NCBI RefSeq assembly: GCF_000003815.2
Contig: NC_049992.1
Span: 1,955,789 to 2,019,788, forward strand
Reading direction: 5' to 3'
Length of the DNA stretch: 64,000 nt
Origin: Branchiostoma floridae
Lineage: Eukaryota; Chordata; Leptocardii; Amphioxiformes; Branchiostomatidae
Positions 37,100-49,900 of this stretch are shown in pieces; the first letter of the stretch is position 1, and every line of letters starts with the position of its first letter. Position numbers and translations under genes: made by a program. The notes beneath the pieces are model-generated. The model was not told the DNA's origin. It saw only the letters and a program-made list of their open reading frames with translations, and did not search any database.

Positions 37100-38239
37100 G
37101 TAAGCAGTGATATCTTATTGCACAGAAAGTCTTAACGTGACCTGTGTATATTTCTTATATGGATTTGTATAATGTACAAATGTGTCATAGCATTATATTA
37201 GGACGCACAGAGAGATGTTGCAAGGTTATTGTGGCAAGGAAAAGTCCTTATTTGGTCAACTTACTATTTTGCACAATATGTGTCGGTAGTCAGCATCTTT
37301 GATCCAAAGTTATGTTATTCTGTTTCGTCGACTTGGCATGTAAATTTAGGCATTATGATTATTGTAATGATTACAAGTTTCAAGTGATGCCATTACATGA
37401 AGGTGCAAAAATCACTTGGGTTGGCCGTAGTGATGCCTTTCTACTATAGCTCAGCCGTGTGTGTGTTTTAATGTCAACATCATTACGTCAATGAAGTAGA
37501 TAGTTGTTATGGAAGCTTGTAGTTGCCTATGAGGTAATGGAAGATTTCTCTACACTGATTGGTTAGACCGTGTGTGCATTATTGAGTTGTTGTAGATCCA
37601 AAATCACTTTCAGTCATGGATACGTTGGAACATATTCCTCTACTGATGTAATAGTAATACTAAAGTCTTTTGCTTATTTATTCTGTTCTAACAATATTTC
37701 CAAAGCATTTTTGGGGTTAGCTATCTTTCAGACAGTTTACCCAATTGTTGACAGACGAACTAGCAAACAACTAGCCCTGGCATACATTTGTGTTATTGGA
37801 GAATACCATCAGATATGTGGATTAAGGTTAGACATCCAGGTGATGAGATATTTGAGGAACCTTTTAATTTGAGGTGCTATCAAAAGGTACCTGGGTAAAA
37901 CGCTTCCTAGCCTGACGAATCTCATGGTTTTCTTATACTTAATGCCAGGGTCATGCCATTAGAAACTCAGTGTAAACATTAAGTAGAAGAAGTGGTCATA
38001 AGCCGTTATTTCTCTAAATGGTAAGAGTAAGGGTTTCCTTTGAAAACATGTAGAAGGTCGTGTTTATGTCAGAGGTCAGGACCAAACTCTAGCTCGTCAC
38101 CAACATACTACATAAGAGGCAAATCGATATCTACGTAATAAAAGCTATCTGAGCGTATTTCGTGCTTACACCGAATGACACACACTATTTAAAAGTTATC
38201 AATGACAAAACAGATGCCAAAGCATTGAGGACGTAAAAG

Positions 38240-39900
38240 GGCTAATTGTTCAGACTACCGACAGTCTTGTGATGTTTGAGGTTTGAAGTCCACAAGTTAT
38301 TTTTGCCGCTTGGTGAAAACAATTCGGTCTGCCTGGACGTCTTATCAGGTTTGAGTGACAGGTGTGCAAGCAGCAGCTTTTCTCACCGTAGCAACAGTAG
38401 CATATTGCACATCGATACAGCCGTTTGTACGTGTCAAGGGTACATTAATGGTCTTCTGAGTAGAAATGTGTTATAACATTGTCTTAGCACGTACAAAAGG
38501 AAACTAGAGATTTCATAAATCAATGCAGCAATTACTTTGTCAATGAAATGTCGATGTTAAGTTCACTTTGCATCTAAATCGTAGGATCTATGGTCTTTGT
38601 ATCGGTTGCCTTTGATCATCAGTCCTAATATTGGTGTCCTACACATGTTCGGCCCTTTGGTCACTTTGCAGTGATGCCTTTACGTGCCAGTGACATTGAT
38701 GCCCCTTTTCGCCTCAGCCCTGATGTGTATTTGTTTTGACGTCATTCTCATAACCTGAATGAATCAGGTAGTTGCTATGGTTACTTACCATTTCCACAGA
38801 CTGAGTTAAAGAACGTGTCTCCACATTGGTCGGTCAGTTGACAGGTCAGACCAGGTATGGCATTCTTGGTCATTGCAGAGTCCCTAGCTGTTTGAGTGTT
38901 ACAGGCAATCTCCTTCTTTATTACTTCCAGGAATATTCTTCAATTTTTAGCTCCCCATTCATACAGTTAGCTGAAGTGCGACCCTACATGAAGTGCCACT
39001 GAGTTAAACCATGGGTTTAATTTGATTATGTTTTGGTGGCAATATATGAGCTAATGATAACCATTGGCGGTATTACGTTCAAACGAAAATAGTATTTTAT
39101 GGTGTAAGGATGACAGTTTTTCATTTGATAGAAGAGTGCAACCTTAAGGGGTGCTTTGGTAAACTCTGCTCAATATGACGCTACCCAGAGTCTTGTGATG
39201 TTTGAGGTTTGAAGTCCAACAGGTGTTTTTGCCGTTTGGTGTAGACAGGTCGATGTTTTATCAGCTACTTGAGTTTATTCTCCATGGTGATGATCTTTTG
39301 TGACAAGCCGGTTACGTATTACTAAGTTTGAGAGACCACCGTGTTTACTCTCATGTTGGTGCTGGTTTCATAATAAACCGTCAACATTTAAAAGAATCCT
39401 TGAAATAGTTGAACTGTAATTTCCAACACAAAAATTGGACTCACCCAAATTTTCGACTGCACAGCATCAGCCTTTGTCAAGGAATGAACAATCCACAATT
39501 TAAAAGAATCATTGGACGTGGAATTCATAAAGAATATCATTGGAATTTGCGAAATCACCATTGCATGCATGTTACTGTGTTTGTAATACACAACTACGTA
39601 ACAACGTATGGAAAATACGGTAGACGTTAGGCTTTAGGGTTCCGCATCAGGTCCTTGTAAGTCAGCATCGAAACTTTCCATAAAAGGCAGCGTGCATCAT
39701 CAGAGAGGGCGGAAACGTGAACAGATATACCATCTGTAATGTTAATTCAGCCAGCCAAGTCGATGCTTCCTCAGTTATTTGATTGACTGCTATGCAAGCA
39801 ACCCCCTCCCTTACCATGGCAACAATCTCTAGCTGAGTCCGTCCGCTGCTGTTCTATAACATTTGTGATATGATGATGTTAACTTATTTACATGTTAAGG
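38240..39900 (+). repeat. Upstream block of gene D, paralogous to those of C and E
   Basis: Aligns with 26155-27700 and 59670-61700. Shared pieces include the gatgtttgaggtttgaagtc unit at 38266, the gttgctatggttacttacc unit near 38770 and a second copy of the first unit near 39190. No coding sequence is supported. Confidence 0.65.
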
Positions 39901-39914
39901 TCCCATAGCCATAG

Positions 39915-40835
39915 TTGCTACTCAAGCAAACATGCTACTCTAACAGATTTGTGTATGATGTCGTTTCTGAACGGCTGAACGGCTGTAAGAGCCAGCTGCT
40001 ACAGATATGTTTCAACAAAACAGTCCCGGTCCCGCCAACACTCAGTCTCGGGGGGAAACCAGTGCCTTGTGTCGAGTCAGCCAAAGGACTGGGTTTTATC
40101 ATGGACAGGCACCTGACGTTTAACGAGCAAGTGAACTCCATGGTAACAAAGGCGTCACGGAGACTGCACTACGTACGGCTTCTCACAAAGCAGGGCACCA
40201 GTGTCGATGACCTGATTCAAGTGTACATTACCCTCGTCAGACCTATGCTTGAGTACGCACATGTTTTACTGATGGGCTGTAGCAAGGAACATGAAAGGGC
40301 TATCGAGAGAGTACAGCGGAGGGCGCTCAGGATTATATCACTAGGGGGTAGACGCACTGTGCCAGCCTTACCAACCCTGAAAGAAAGACGGGAAGCGGCT
40401 GCAGTGAAACTGCTGAAAGCTATGCTTGAGGAAAGCCACCCTCTACATGATCTGGTCCCACCAACAAGGACTATGGCCACAGGGCGGAGTCTCAGAAATA
40501 AGTCCGAACTCACAATACCAACAGCCCGTACAAAAAGACTCAGTAACTCATTCCTTCATCAAGCTATTCGTCTATACAATGAGTCAAATGGTTAGTGGAC
40601 GCATCAGCACTGTGTTAGAGACGTTCTCGTGACCTCATGGTATCAATATGTGTACATAGTACTTGTTTTGTACTTAGAGTTTGCTCGTAATGTAAATACC
40701 GTAAGTGTCAACGTAGTCTGTTTTTAATGATGTTTGTGTAAAATCAGCACAATTCAGTGGACATGTTTCCAGCATTGTTTACTGCCAGTTGATTCCTAAT
40801 AAAATTGAATTGAAATTGAAAAAAAAAAATTTTCT
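39915..40835 (+). mobile_element. 5'-truncated LINE: reverse transcriptase C-terminus and tail
   Basis: A 226-residue frame (39915-40595) matches the C-terminal part of CR1/L2-like reverse transcriptases. It has LGFIMDRHLTFNEQVNSMV, then LVRPMLEYAHVL and ERVQRRALRIIS, then the ending SFLHQAIRLYNE. The 3' end is an (ATTGAA)n-type stretch with an A-run near 40800-40830. The catalytic YxDD part and endonuclease are missing. It interrupts the block shared by C, D and E and lies about 150 bases before gene D. Confidence 0.85.
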
Positions 40836-40989
40836 ATAATTCTTAATTTTGTTCTGAGATAAAGATAAATTATGAATACAATGTGCCAGTCATATCTACA
40901 ACAGCTAACATCATACGAAATAATCACGAACATAGTACATGCTGATTTTCACCAGCTGCATTTTTTTCAGAAATATAGCAAAAATCATC

Positions 40990-43900
40990 ATGGCTACACC
41001 AAACAGCCTCAAAGAGAAGATGAAACCCGTGGAGTGGGAGATAATGGGGCAAACGACAACTCTCTTGACACTAGTCTTGTCTAACCAAAACCTGAAACAG
41101 TTACCCGACGAACTTTTTGAATTAAATGAGTTGCAGGCTTTAGAATTAGACAAAAACGAGAACATTCAATTATCTGTCAAGCTCATTAGACTGACCAATC
41201 TGAAGTTGTTGAGTTTAGATGACTGTAATATTGAAACAGTTCCCGCTGCCGTGATGAAACTTACACAGTTAGAAAAACTGTACCTCGGTAACAACGAGAC
41301 CATCACCCTGCCGGATGAGATGTCTGGTCTCGTCAACCTCACTACCCTGGACTTAGATAACTGTGGGTTGGAATCACTACCACCTGTAGTGCTGAAGCTG
41401 TCACATGTCCATTCTCTGGATCTGAGTCATAATGAGCAGATCTCCCTACCAGATGAGTTGTGTAGACTGGAGAATATAAAAGTGCTGAGACTACGTGGGT
41501 GTAACATAATGACTGTTCCATCAGCAGTCCTGAAACTCACCCAGCTGGAGGAACTGGACATCAGCGGGAACTACAGGATCCACCTGCCGGATGGGCTGTC
41601 CGGACTCACCAACATCCGGGTACTGAATCTGGAGGGAACAGGCATGGGCATAGTTTCTCTAGTACTAGGGAGACTGACACAGTTAGAATGGCTGGACCTG
41701 AGCTTTAACCTACTACAGACGTTACCCCCGGAAGTCGGACAGCTCACTAACGTTAAACACTTGGATCTGTCCCGCTGCCAGCTGCACATACTCCCACCTG
41801 AAGTGGGGAGACTGACACAGTTAGAATGGCTGGACCTGAGCTTTAACCCACTACAGACGTTACCCCCGGAAGTCGGACAGCTCACTAACGTCAAACACTT
41901 GGATCTGTCCCACTGCCAGCTGAGCACACTCCCACCTGAAGTGGGGAGAATGACACAGTTAGAATGGCTGAGCCTGACATATAACCAGTCACTACAGACG
42001 TTACCCGCGGAAGTTGGACAGCTCACTAACGTCAAACACTTGGATCTGTCCTACTGCCAGCTGAACACTCTCCCACCTGAAGGACTGACACAGTTAGAAT
42101 GGACGGACCTGAGATCTAACCCAATACAGACTATACTCGCGGAAGTTGGCCAGCTCAGTAACGTCAAACGCTTGCATCTGTCCGACTGCCAGCTGCGCAC
42201 ACTCCCACCTGAAGTGGGGAAACTGACACAGTTAGAATGGCTGGACCTGAGCTCTAACCCACTACAGACGTTACCCCCGGAAGTCGGACAGCTCACTAAC
42301 GTCAAACACTTGGATCTGTCTTGGTGCCAGCTGCGCACACTCCCACCTGAAGTGGGGAGAATGACAAAGTTAGAATGGCTGAGCCTGACATATAACCAGT
42401 CACTACAGACGTTACCCGCGGAAGTTGGACAGCTAACTAACCTCAAACACTTGGATCTGTCCGACTGCGAGCTGCGCACACTCCGACCTGAAGTGGGGAG
42501 ACTGACACAGTTAGAATGGCTGTACCTGAGCTCTAACCCGCTACAGACGTTACCCGCGGAAGTTGGACAGCTCACTAACGTCAAACGCTTGGTTCTATCC
42601 GACTGCCAGCTGCACACACTCCCACCTGAAGTGGGGAGACTGACACAGTTAGAATGGCTGAACCTGAGCTCTAACCCACTACAGACGTTACCCGCGGAAG
42701 TTGGACAGCTCAGTAACGTCAAACACTTGGATTTGTCCTGGTGCGAGCTGCGCACACTCCCACCTGAAGTGGGGAGACTGACACAGTTAGAATGGCTGGA
42801 TCTGCGCTCTAACCCACTACAGACGTTAACCGCGGAAGTTGGACATCTCACTAACGTAAAACACTTGGTTCTGTCTAACTGCGAGCTGCGCACACTCCCA
42901 CCTGAAGTGGGGAGACTGACACAGTTAGAGTGGCTGAACCTGACCTATAACCCACTACAGACGTTACCCGCGGAAGTTGGACAGCTCAGTAACGTCAAAC
43001 ACTTGAATCTGTTCAACTGCCAGCTGCGCACACTCCCACCTGAAGTGGGGAGACTGACACAGCTAGAATGGCTGCGCCTGAGCTTTAACCCACTACAGAC
43101 GTTACCCGCGGAAGTTGGACAGCTCACTAACGTCAAACACTTGGACCTGTCCTGGTGCGAGCTGCGCACACTCCCACCTGAAGTGGGGAGACTGACACAG
43201 TTAAAATGGCTGGGCCTGAGCTCTAACCCACTACAGACGTTACCTGCGGAAGTTGGACAGCTCACTAACGTCAAACACTTGGACATGTCCCACTGCCAGC
43301 TGCGCACACTGCCACCTGAAGTGGGGAGACTGACACAGTTAAAATGGCTGGGCCTGACCTCTAACCAACTACAAACATTACCCGCGGAGGTAGGACAGCT
43401 CAGCAGGCCATATCATCTCGACGTCCTATGTGACATTGATGTCGCAGGAAATCCACTTATAAAACCACCAGCTGAAGTATGTCGTCAGGGGATCACTGCG
43501 ATTAGGCAATACTTTGACGAACTTGAACATTCAGAGGAAAAGGTAAGCGCCCGTCTGAAAGTTGTTGTCTTGGGAGAGAAAATGGCGGGAAAAACAAGTC
43601 TGGTACAAACGCTAGGCAAGGGTAAGTCTACCTTGACAGAAGAAGAGGACCGCACACACTGTGTAGAGATAACTCAGTGGGCACCTGATGACGACATCAT
43701 GTTCGAAGTGTACGACTTTGGCGGCCATGACGTTTATCATCTCACTCATCAGTTCTTTTTGACACAAGGTGCCTTGAACCTGCTGACAGTAAATCTCCAT
43801 ACATATAACTGCACTCCACAGCGTTACACAGAAACCGTAGGGTTTTGGCTGGATACACTGAATGCTCGCGTACCAGGGGCGGTAGTTACAATTGTGGGTA

Positions 43901-46900
43901 GTAAGTCGGACAGGCTCGATGATGAAGAAAGACATGAGAAGACCAGAGATATCCAGGAGAGGTTCACACAGCAGCAGCGCACATGGCAACAAAACATACA
44001 AAAGCAACTAATGAAGTTGGAAAATGCTAAAGCGGCCGAAAGAGAGACCGATCAGTGGGAAGTATTGCAGCAGTTAGCACGTACCCGGCAGCTCCTGACG
44101 CGCCCGCTGCGGCTTACAGGTGTGTGCTGCGTCAGTTCGGCAGAACCAACATCTGGTTTGGGCACACTAAGGACTCATATAGTAGAGTCAGCAAATAACG
44201 CGGAACTGTTTCCAATCCTTCGAATAATCCTTCCGCAGACATGGGTGAAGTTTGAACAGGGCCTCCGCGACTTGCGTGGTGGAGGAACTCAGAGAGGTGG
44301 CATAACGGAGTTGACGGGACTTGATTCACTAGGTCTTGATCAAGATGACCAATCACCAAAAGATGTGGAACAGCGACTGCGTAAGCGAGTCGAATGGAAA
44401 CGAAGAGTACAAGGTACCAAGTGGTTGACACGAGAGGAATGTTTGATGGTAGAGGATAGCTTGTTCTCCGATGAGAATAGACTGGAGCCAGTCCTGTCTT
44501 ACCTGCAGCAGGTGGGAACCATCCTCAGGTACACGGACATACCGGAACTCAAGGAGCTGGTATTTCATGATCCATCAGGCTTGATAGAAGTCATCAAAGA
44601 ACTATTTCATCACGACCTGATGAAGGTCTTTACCAACAAAAATCCACGTCTGGAAGGCTTCTCGAATACAAAGCTGAAAAATATCCGGAAAAAACTGTCC
44701 AGAAAAGGCTTTCTGCCAAGAGATGTGGTTATCGCCCTGTTAGGACCACACGCCACACCGGTAGGAAACGTGGACGTGATCACTAACCTGATGGAACATT
44801 TCGGCTTGTGCTACGCGGAACAATCTGGTGAACAGGGGGGAGGAACTGAAACACCAACTGGATACTTCATTCCATGGTACATACAGGAGAAAAGGGCCGA
44901 AACCATTAACCGGGATGTTGCAAAGGAGAAAGGGACGGAATTCAATGTAACTTGTGAGATTATCCACTTCTGTCCACGGGGACTGTTTGAGCGATTGAGT
45001 GTTGTTGTCAACAAACTGATTACGTCTCGACAGGACTGGAAAGACACCATTCTGGCTGTTAGAGAGAGTCTCCCCATTATTGTTTACCGCGAGACGAAAG
45101 ACGGACGCGTTAATATCGTAGTGAAGCTCACTGTCCCAGCAGAAATAGTTAAGGGAACGCAGGTTATGTGGGACATCATCGGTCCACTGAAGGACAAATT
45201 GTCTACACTTCTGTTGGAGTGGCCTGGTCTGCTGTACTGTCTGGTGTATTCTGTATTTATGCAACAAGGTGAACAAAAAGGTGAGTAACAATCTTCTCAA
45301 ATTACACTTCTGTACATCTCTTTTATCGTACATTGAAGTCGCAGAGTTATTTGCCTTCGTGATAATGGTAGAATTTTAGTTAGACAGTCCACTAGTCATG
45401 CTTCATTGGTGTAAGCCTTTTATTTGACGTACCAGGTGACCAACAGACGTTGACAAGCTCGTCCGTCATCCCCACGTTTGAAGTAGGGCCAGAAGGCTGC
45501 CTAGTTCATCACGGCGGCGTTACACTGGAGTTTCCTAAAGGATGTGTGAACGAGACGCGTTTCATCTCTGTCGAGGTAAATTTTAGATTACCTTCATTTT
45601 CGAATGCCCTAGAGCATTTGTTTTTCTCTTCATTAACTTAAGATGCTGACCTTTCTCGTTGACAATTTATCTACACTTAAACACTTCTACGTCATCGTCA
45701 CTTAGCTATTCCTGAAATTTTCTTCGTATAATATTTTGCATTTTTTGCCATTGCTAGTCATGCATAATTAGTCCAAATACTGTAAATACATTTAAGTTCG
45801 CGGGGATTTAATTTCGCGGTAGCGGGAAAAAGGACTTTTCGCGGTGGTCTTAAGTTCGCGGTAACACCATAGACTGCAGTCTAATACCACAATAGAAAAA
45901 TGTTCGCGGTGGTTTTAAGTTCGCGGTGAAGTGGTCGCCGCGAATACCGCGAACATTAATCCACCGCGAATATTTTCATTCTGTATTTACATACCCTCAT
46001 AGGTTGAAACCGTGCCTGTTCACGAGAACATCCGGACGAACTTCACGGCCATGTCCGCCGTCCTGACTGTGGAGCAGGACTTCCCACAGCGGTTCCTCCG
46101 GCCGGTCACCGTAAGGCTGCCCTGGGTCTGGACACCACCCGAGGGAAGGAAGGAAACCACGACGGTGGTTCTACACTACAGCCGGGACGAAGGATGGACT
46201 GTCTTCCAAACTGACTCTCACTATGATGATGGCGGCGTCTTGTTTCAAACAGATCACTTTCAAGGGTGCGTTAACTAGCTTGTGCCTGCTATATTCGTGC
46301 TTTGGTGATGCTTTAATAAACACTTTTTATACTGCTATTCATATTTTTGTAGCCCAATCGTACATTTGGTGGCTGTGATGTGATGTCATTCCAACAACAG
46401 TAATGCATATAATGATAGTTGTGCTGGTGTTTTTCCTTCAGCTTTTGGGTGCTGGAGTTTCTGCAGAAGCCCGGCAAGGCCATAGTTCGATGGGCACAGC
46501 AGAAATGGAAAGACTACATCAAGGATAAAGCCTACGTCATCGTCACACCGGTGGTGACAGAAAGACTCGTGCACTTCATTTGCATGCACAAATCCGACAA
46601 CTTGCCTGACTTGTTTCAATCGCCTGGCGTAAGGTTTGACTCTCAAACAAAACGGCGTGTCACCCTAAGACGGGATCAGAGGGTCGAAGCTACTTTCTCC
46701 CAACATGAAGAAGTTGCTGCTGACCCTCGCGACCTCCCAGAAGGCGAAGCCATTGTTTTATCTCCGGATCCACCGACAACACGCTCGGTTAGGCTGCAGG
46801 TGAAGGAATCTGTGCCGACGAAGGATCTTTACGACGGAAAAGTCGAGTTTGAAGTCAGAGGAACATCGAACCTAAACGGGGCTGCAGAGGGGAAACAGTT

Positions 46901-49900
46901 CGAAGCATTTGTGCAACTGCAGCAGCGGCAACAAGGTAAGATAAAGTGTCTTAAATCGTGTTACTTACTAGTATAAAGACAATGTAGCATCAAAACATTA
47001 GACGATCACAGGTTCAAATTAGCTGTTTCATTGCTTCACACCCGTCGTATTGTTGCGAATAAACATTTTTTTTTCAATTATAAAATCATTTTTTTTCAAA
47101 CTACCTTTACATTGCCTTCTTTGATAGTGTCGACAACGGACATACTTGGTCGGGGAACTGAGCATACAGACTTAGTCGAAGGGCACGAGAACACAGGTAG
47201 GCGAAATTGATTCATTGATTCAAGTTTGTAATTTGTCTTTTCGGCTGACATGTGCAGTATTTGCAAATTATGACCTTACTTCTTTTATTGAGTTGTCTTT
47301 CTTTATTTCCAGGTTTGAGGAAGCGCACTCCTTCACACCAACACCGTGAAGCCAGGCCAGAGCGAATAGAACCATTTCCACCCAGAACAGGGCGTCATGT
47401 ACCCGTTTCCCCAATCTTCCTTGCCATAGCGATGATTGCAGTAGTTGTTGCTGTTGTGTACCAGTTCTACTTCGCGAGCCACGTAACGAGCCTCTTCGAG
47501 CCATCTGGCGGAGGAGAAGACGGTTAGTATCTCATACAGCTGTAAAGTCCATCCTGCAACAGTACTCTAAAAGCTTTTTCTTTTTAAAATACTGAAAAAG
47601 TCGTATATATGACCATATAATCTTTTCCCTAATGATCTCAATGAAAAGCGGCCTGCAGGCTGTTAAGCTTCTCATTAATAAACCAAGTTTGAAATAAATC
47701 ATATAGATTCTCTATACGTTCTTCTCCGACAGCACCGCGGAATGACACCTCCAAACCACGGACGGACAGTTGGCTGTCATGGTAGGATTGCTAATAGAGC
47801 AATCGTAGGGAATTTCGCTGACGGAAACGACCCTTGACCTCACTGAGCGACATCCGCCGGCTAGGTCGGCCGGGCTCGCATTTTGCTTAACTTTTCATCC
47901 AAAAATTTCCTGGTTTTAGTTCTCATCAAGAGCTCTACCTAGCGTACAACGTGTCTTAACTACTGAGGCACACGATTCTGCCAGCAAACGAGGTGGGGCC
48001 ACCGGATTCCCCTTGGAATCGGCCGATAGAGCGCTCCACCAAGACGGGCGAGCTGTTGGAACACCACGCCATCGATCTAGCCACTTTCGACAGTCAGCAT
48101 GCAGCTCGCTCCACCCAGGGCTCCGAAACATCACGTCACTGAAACTAGGACTCAGAAGACCTTGCAGATTCCACGGGGGACATACCTGCTCTCATAGGGG
48201 CCGTACGGCCTAGCTAGAGACCAAACCGCTACTGGAATTAACGCCCCCCACCCCAACAACTTCCTCGAAATTTCGCGCCCTTTTCGTTCTCGCGAGGCGT
48301 CCGTGATGTCGGCAGCCATGTTCCTACCGGCGGCAACTTCGTAAACATCTCGAACGACACCTCCTTACCCCTCAGTCTTTCCCCTTCCCGCCCGTACTAC
48401 CTACAGGGACCCAGACAGTAGGAAGTTGGTGTGCACCTACAGCAGCATGCTGAAGACCCTCGCGGGACCCCCCACTTCGCAGCACTCCAGCTAGAGCTAC
48501 GCGCCGTTGCATCCGCTCTCGGGCTAGCCTCTACTGCTCGCAAGTGCCAGGCGGAGTTCTGCAGTGCGATCTTCACCAGCTCGGGCCTGCACCCCTGACA
48601 CCACTGACTCTGCGTTCCTTCACAATCGACAACACAAGGAGACCAGCTCCAGCGGTGCGCTGAAGACCCTCAGGACCCCTCACTTCGCAGTACTAAGTTA
48701 GACTCACCGCGCCGACGCACCTGTTTCCGGCCCGAGTCTACGCTGTTCGACAGTGCCCAGCGGCGTTCTGCAGGCGGATCTTCACAAGTCCTGGACTGTT
48801 TCTTTGAAAGCTGAACTGTAATTTTACATACTCTCTACTTTACTACAATAACAATACTATTCTCCACACATTTCCGCTACGCGGTTTGGGGCCACCTCAC
48901 TACGCTCGGCTTGGCCGTTGATGTCTTTGCACAACCTGTAAGCCTCTCATCGAGCAGAATAAAGACATCATTTGACCCCAAACCGCGTAGCTTTCTCCTT
49001 GTGTCATCTCGGAGTACGTAAGAGTAATTATGGTAGGATTGCTAATAGAGCAATCGTAGGGAATTTCGCTGACGGAAACGACCCTTGACCTCACTGAGCG
49101 ACATCCGCCGGCTAGGTCGGCCGGGCTCGCATTTTGCTTAACCACCATCCCACCCTTGCTGCCTTGAAATTATATTTTCAAAGAATGTTACCGTAGCACT
49201 ACATGTATATGTACACTCACTGTATTGCTCATTATCATAGCCAAGATCTTGGTCTTAGACCCTACATTGTTGTAATCGGCAAGACCTTGGTCTTAGGCCG
49301 TTGATGTCTTTGCACAACCTGTAAGCCTCTCATCGAGCAGAATAAAGACATCATTTGACCCCAAACCGCGTAGCTTTCTCCTTGTGTCATCTCGGAGTAC
49401 GTAAGAGTAATTTGTACTGATGGACCTTTGGTGGCCTATCACTGTTGCTGTGGGACTTCCCGTCGCCATATTTGGGATTTGGTTTTCCGTCTTTCGTAAA
49501 GGTGAGAATCAGACATATAAATCGTAAAAATTTTTGTCAATACTTGTGTTTATCAGGCTGCAATACTTGGCTGCCTGAACCAATCTGATCACATTTTTTT
49601 CGTGTTCGGTCGCTGATTATCAAAGAGAAACAGAAGAAAAATAATGAAAAAGGTACTGTGGCCAGAAGCTCTTAAATAGAATAAGAAGGTACGTGTCTGA
49701 AAAGCCTTAGCCCTGAGGCTTTTCTGCGTCATCATTATTTCTCAATACTGCTCATGCAAATATCAGCTGTACATGAAGAAATCTTAAAGACGTTGTTAGT
49801 CTATCATGTACATCGTTACTTACGTGAATGCTGACTTTATCACGACGACCGACGGATGGCATGAGTCCTCATTATCACACCCAAGCAAAGGCCTCCAAAG

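Larger units (their letters stand above)
34790..37590 (+). repeat. 3' flank of gene C, duplicated from or to the gene A flank
   Basis: Collinear with 1930-4800. It holds no supported gene. It carries the poly(A) region of C and, at its right end, the GC-rich module preceding gene D. Confidence 0.75.

Noticed and set aside
41571-43307. Long minus-strand open frames rich in SHSNCVSLPTSGGSV-like repeats (also at 536-925, 12695-14014, 27949-29757, 61978-63048)
   Set aside because: They are antisense shadows of the 138-bp LRR coding repeat and have no independent domain or start context.
46442-47522. A death domain after ZU5/UPA in gene D, by analogy with PIDD1
   Set aside because: No six-helix death-fold pattern could be recognised; the region is beta-rich, then a polar linker, then a membrane helix.
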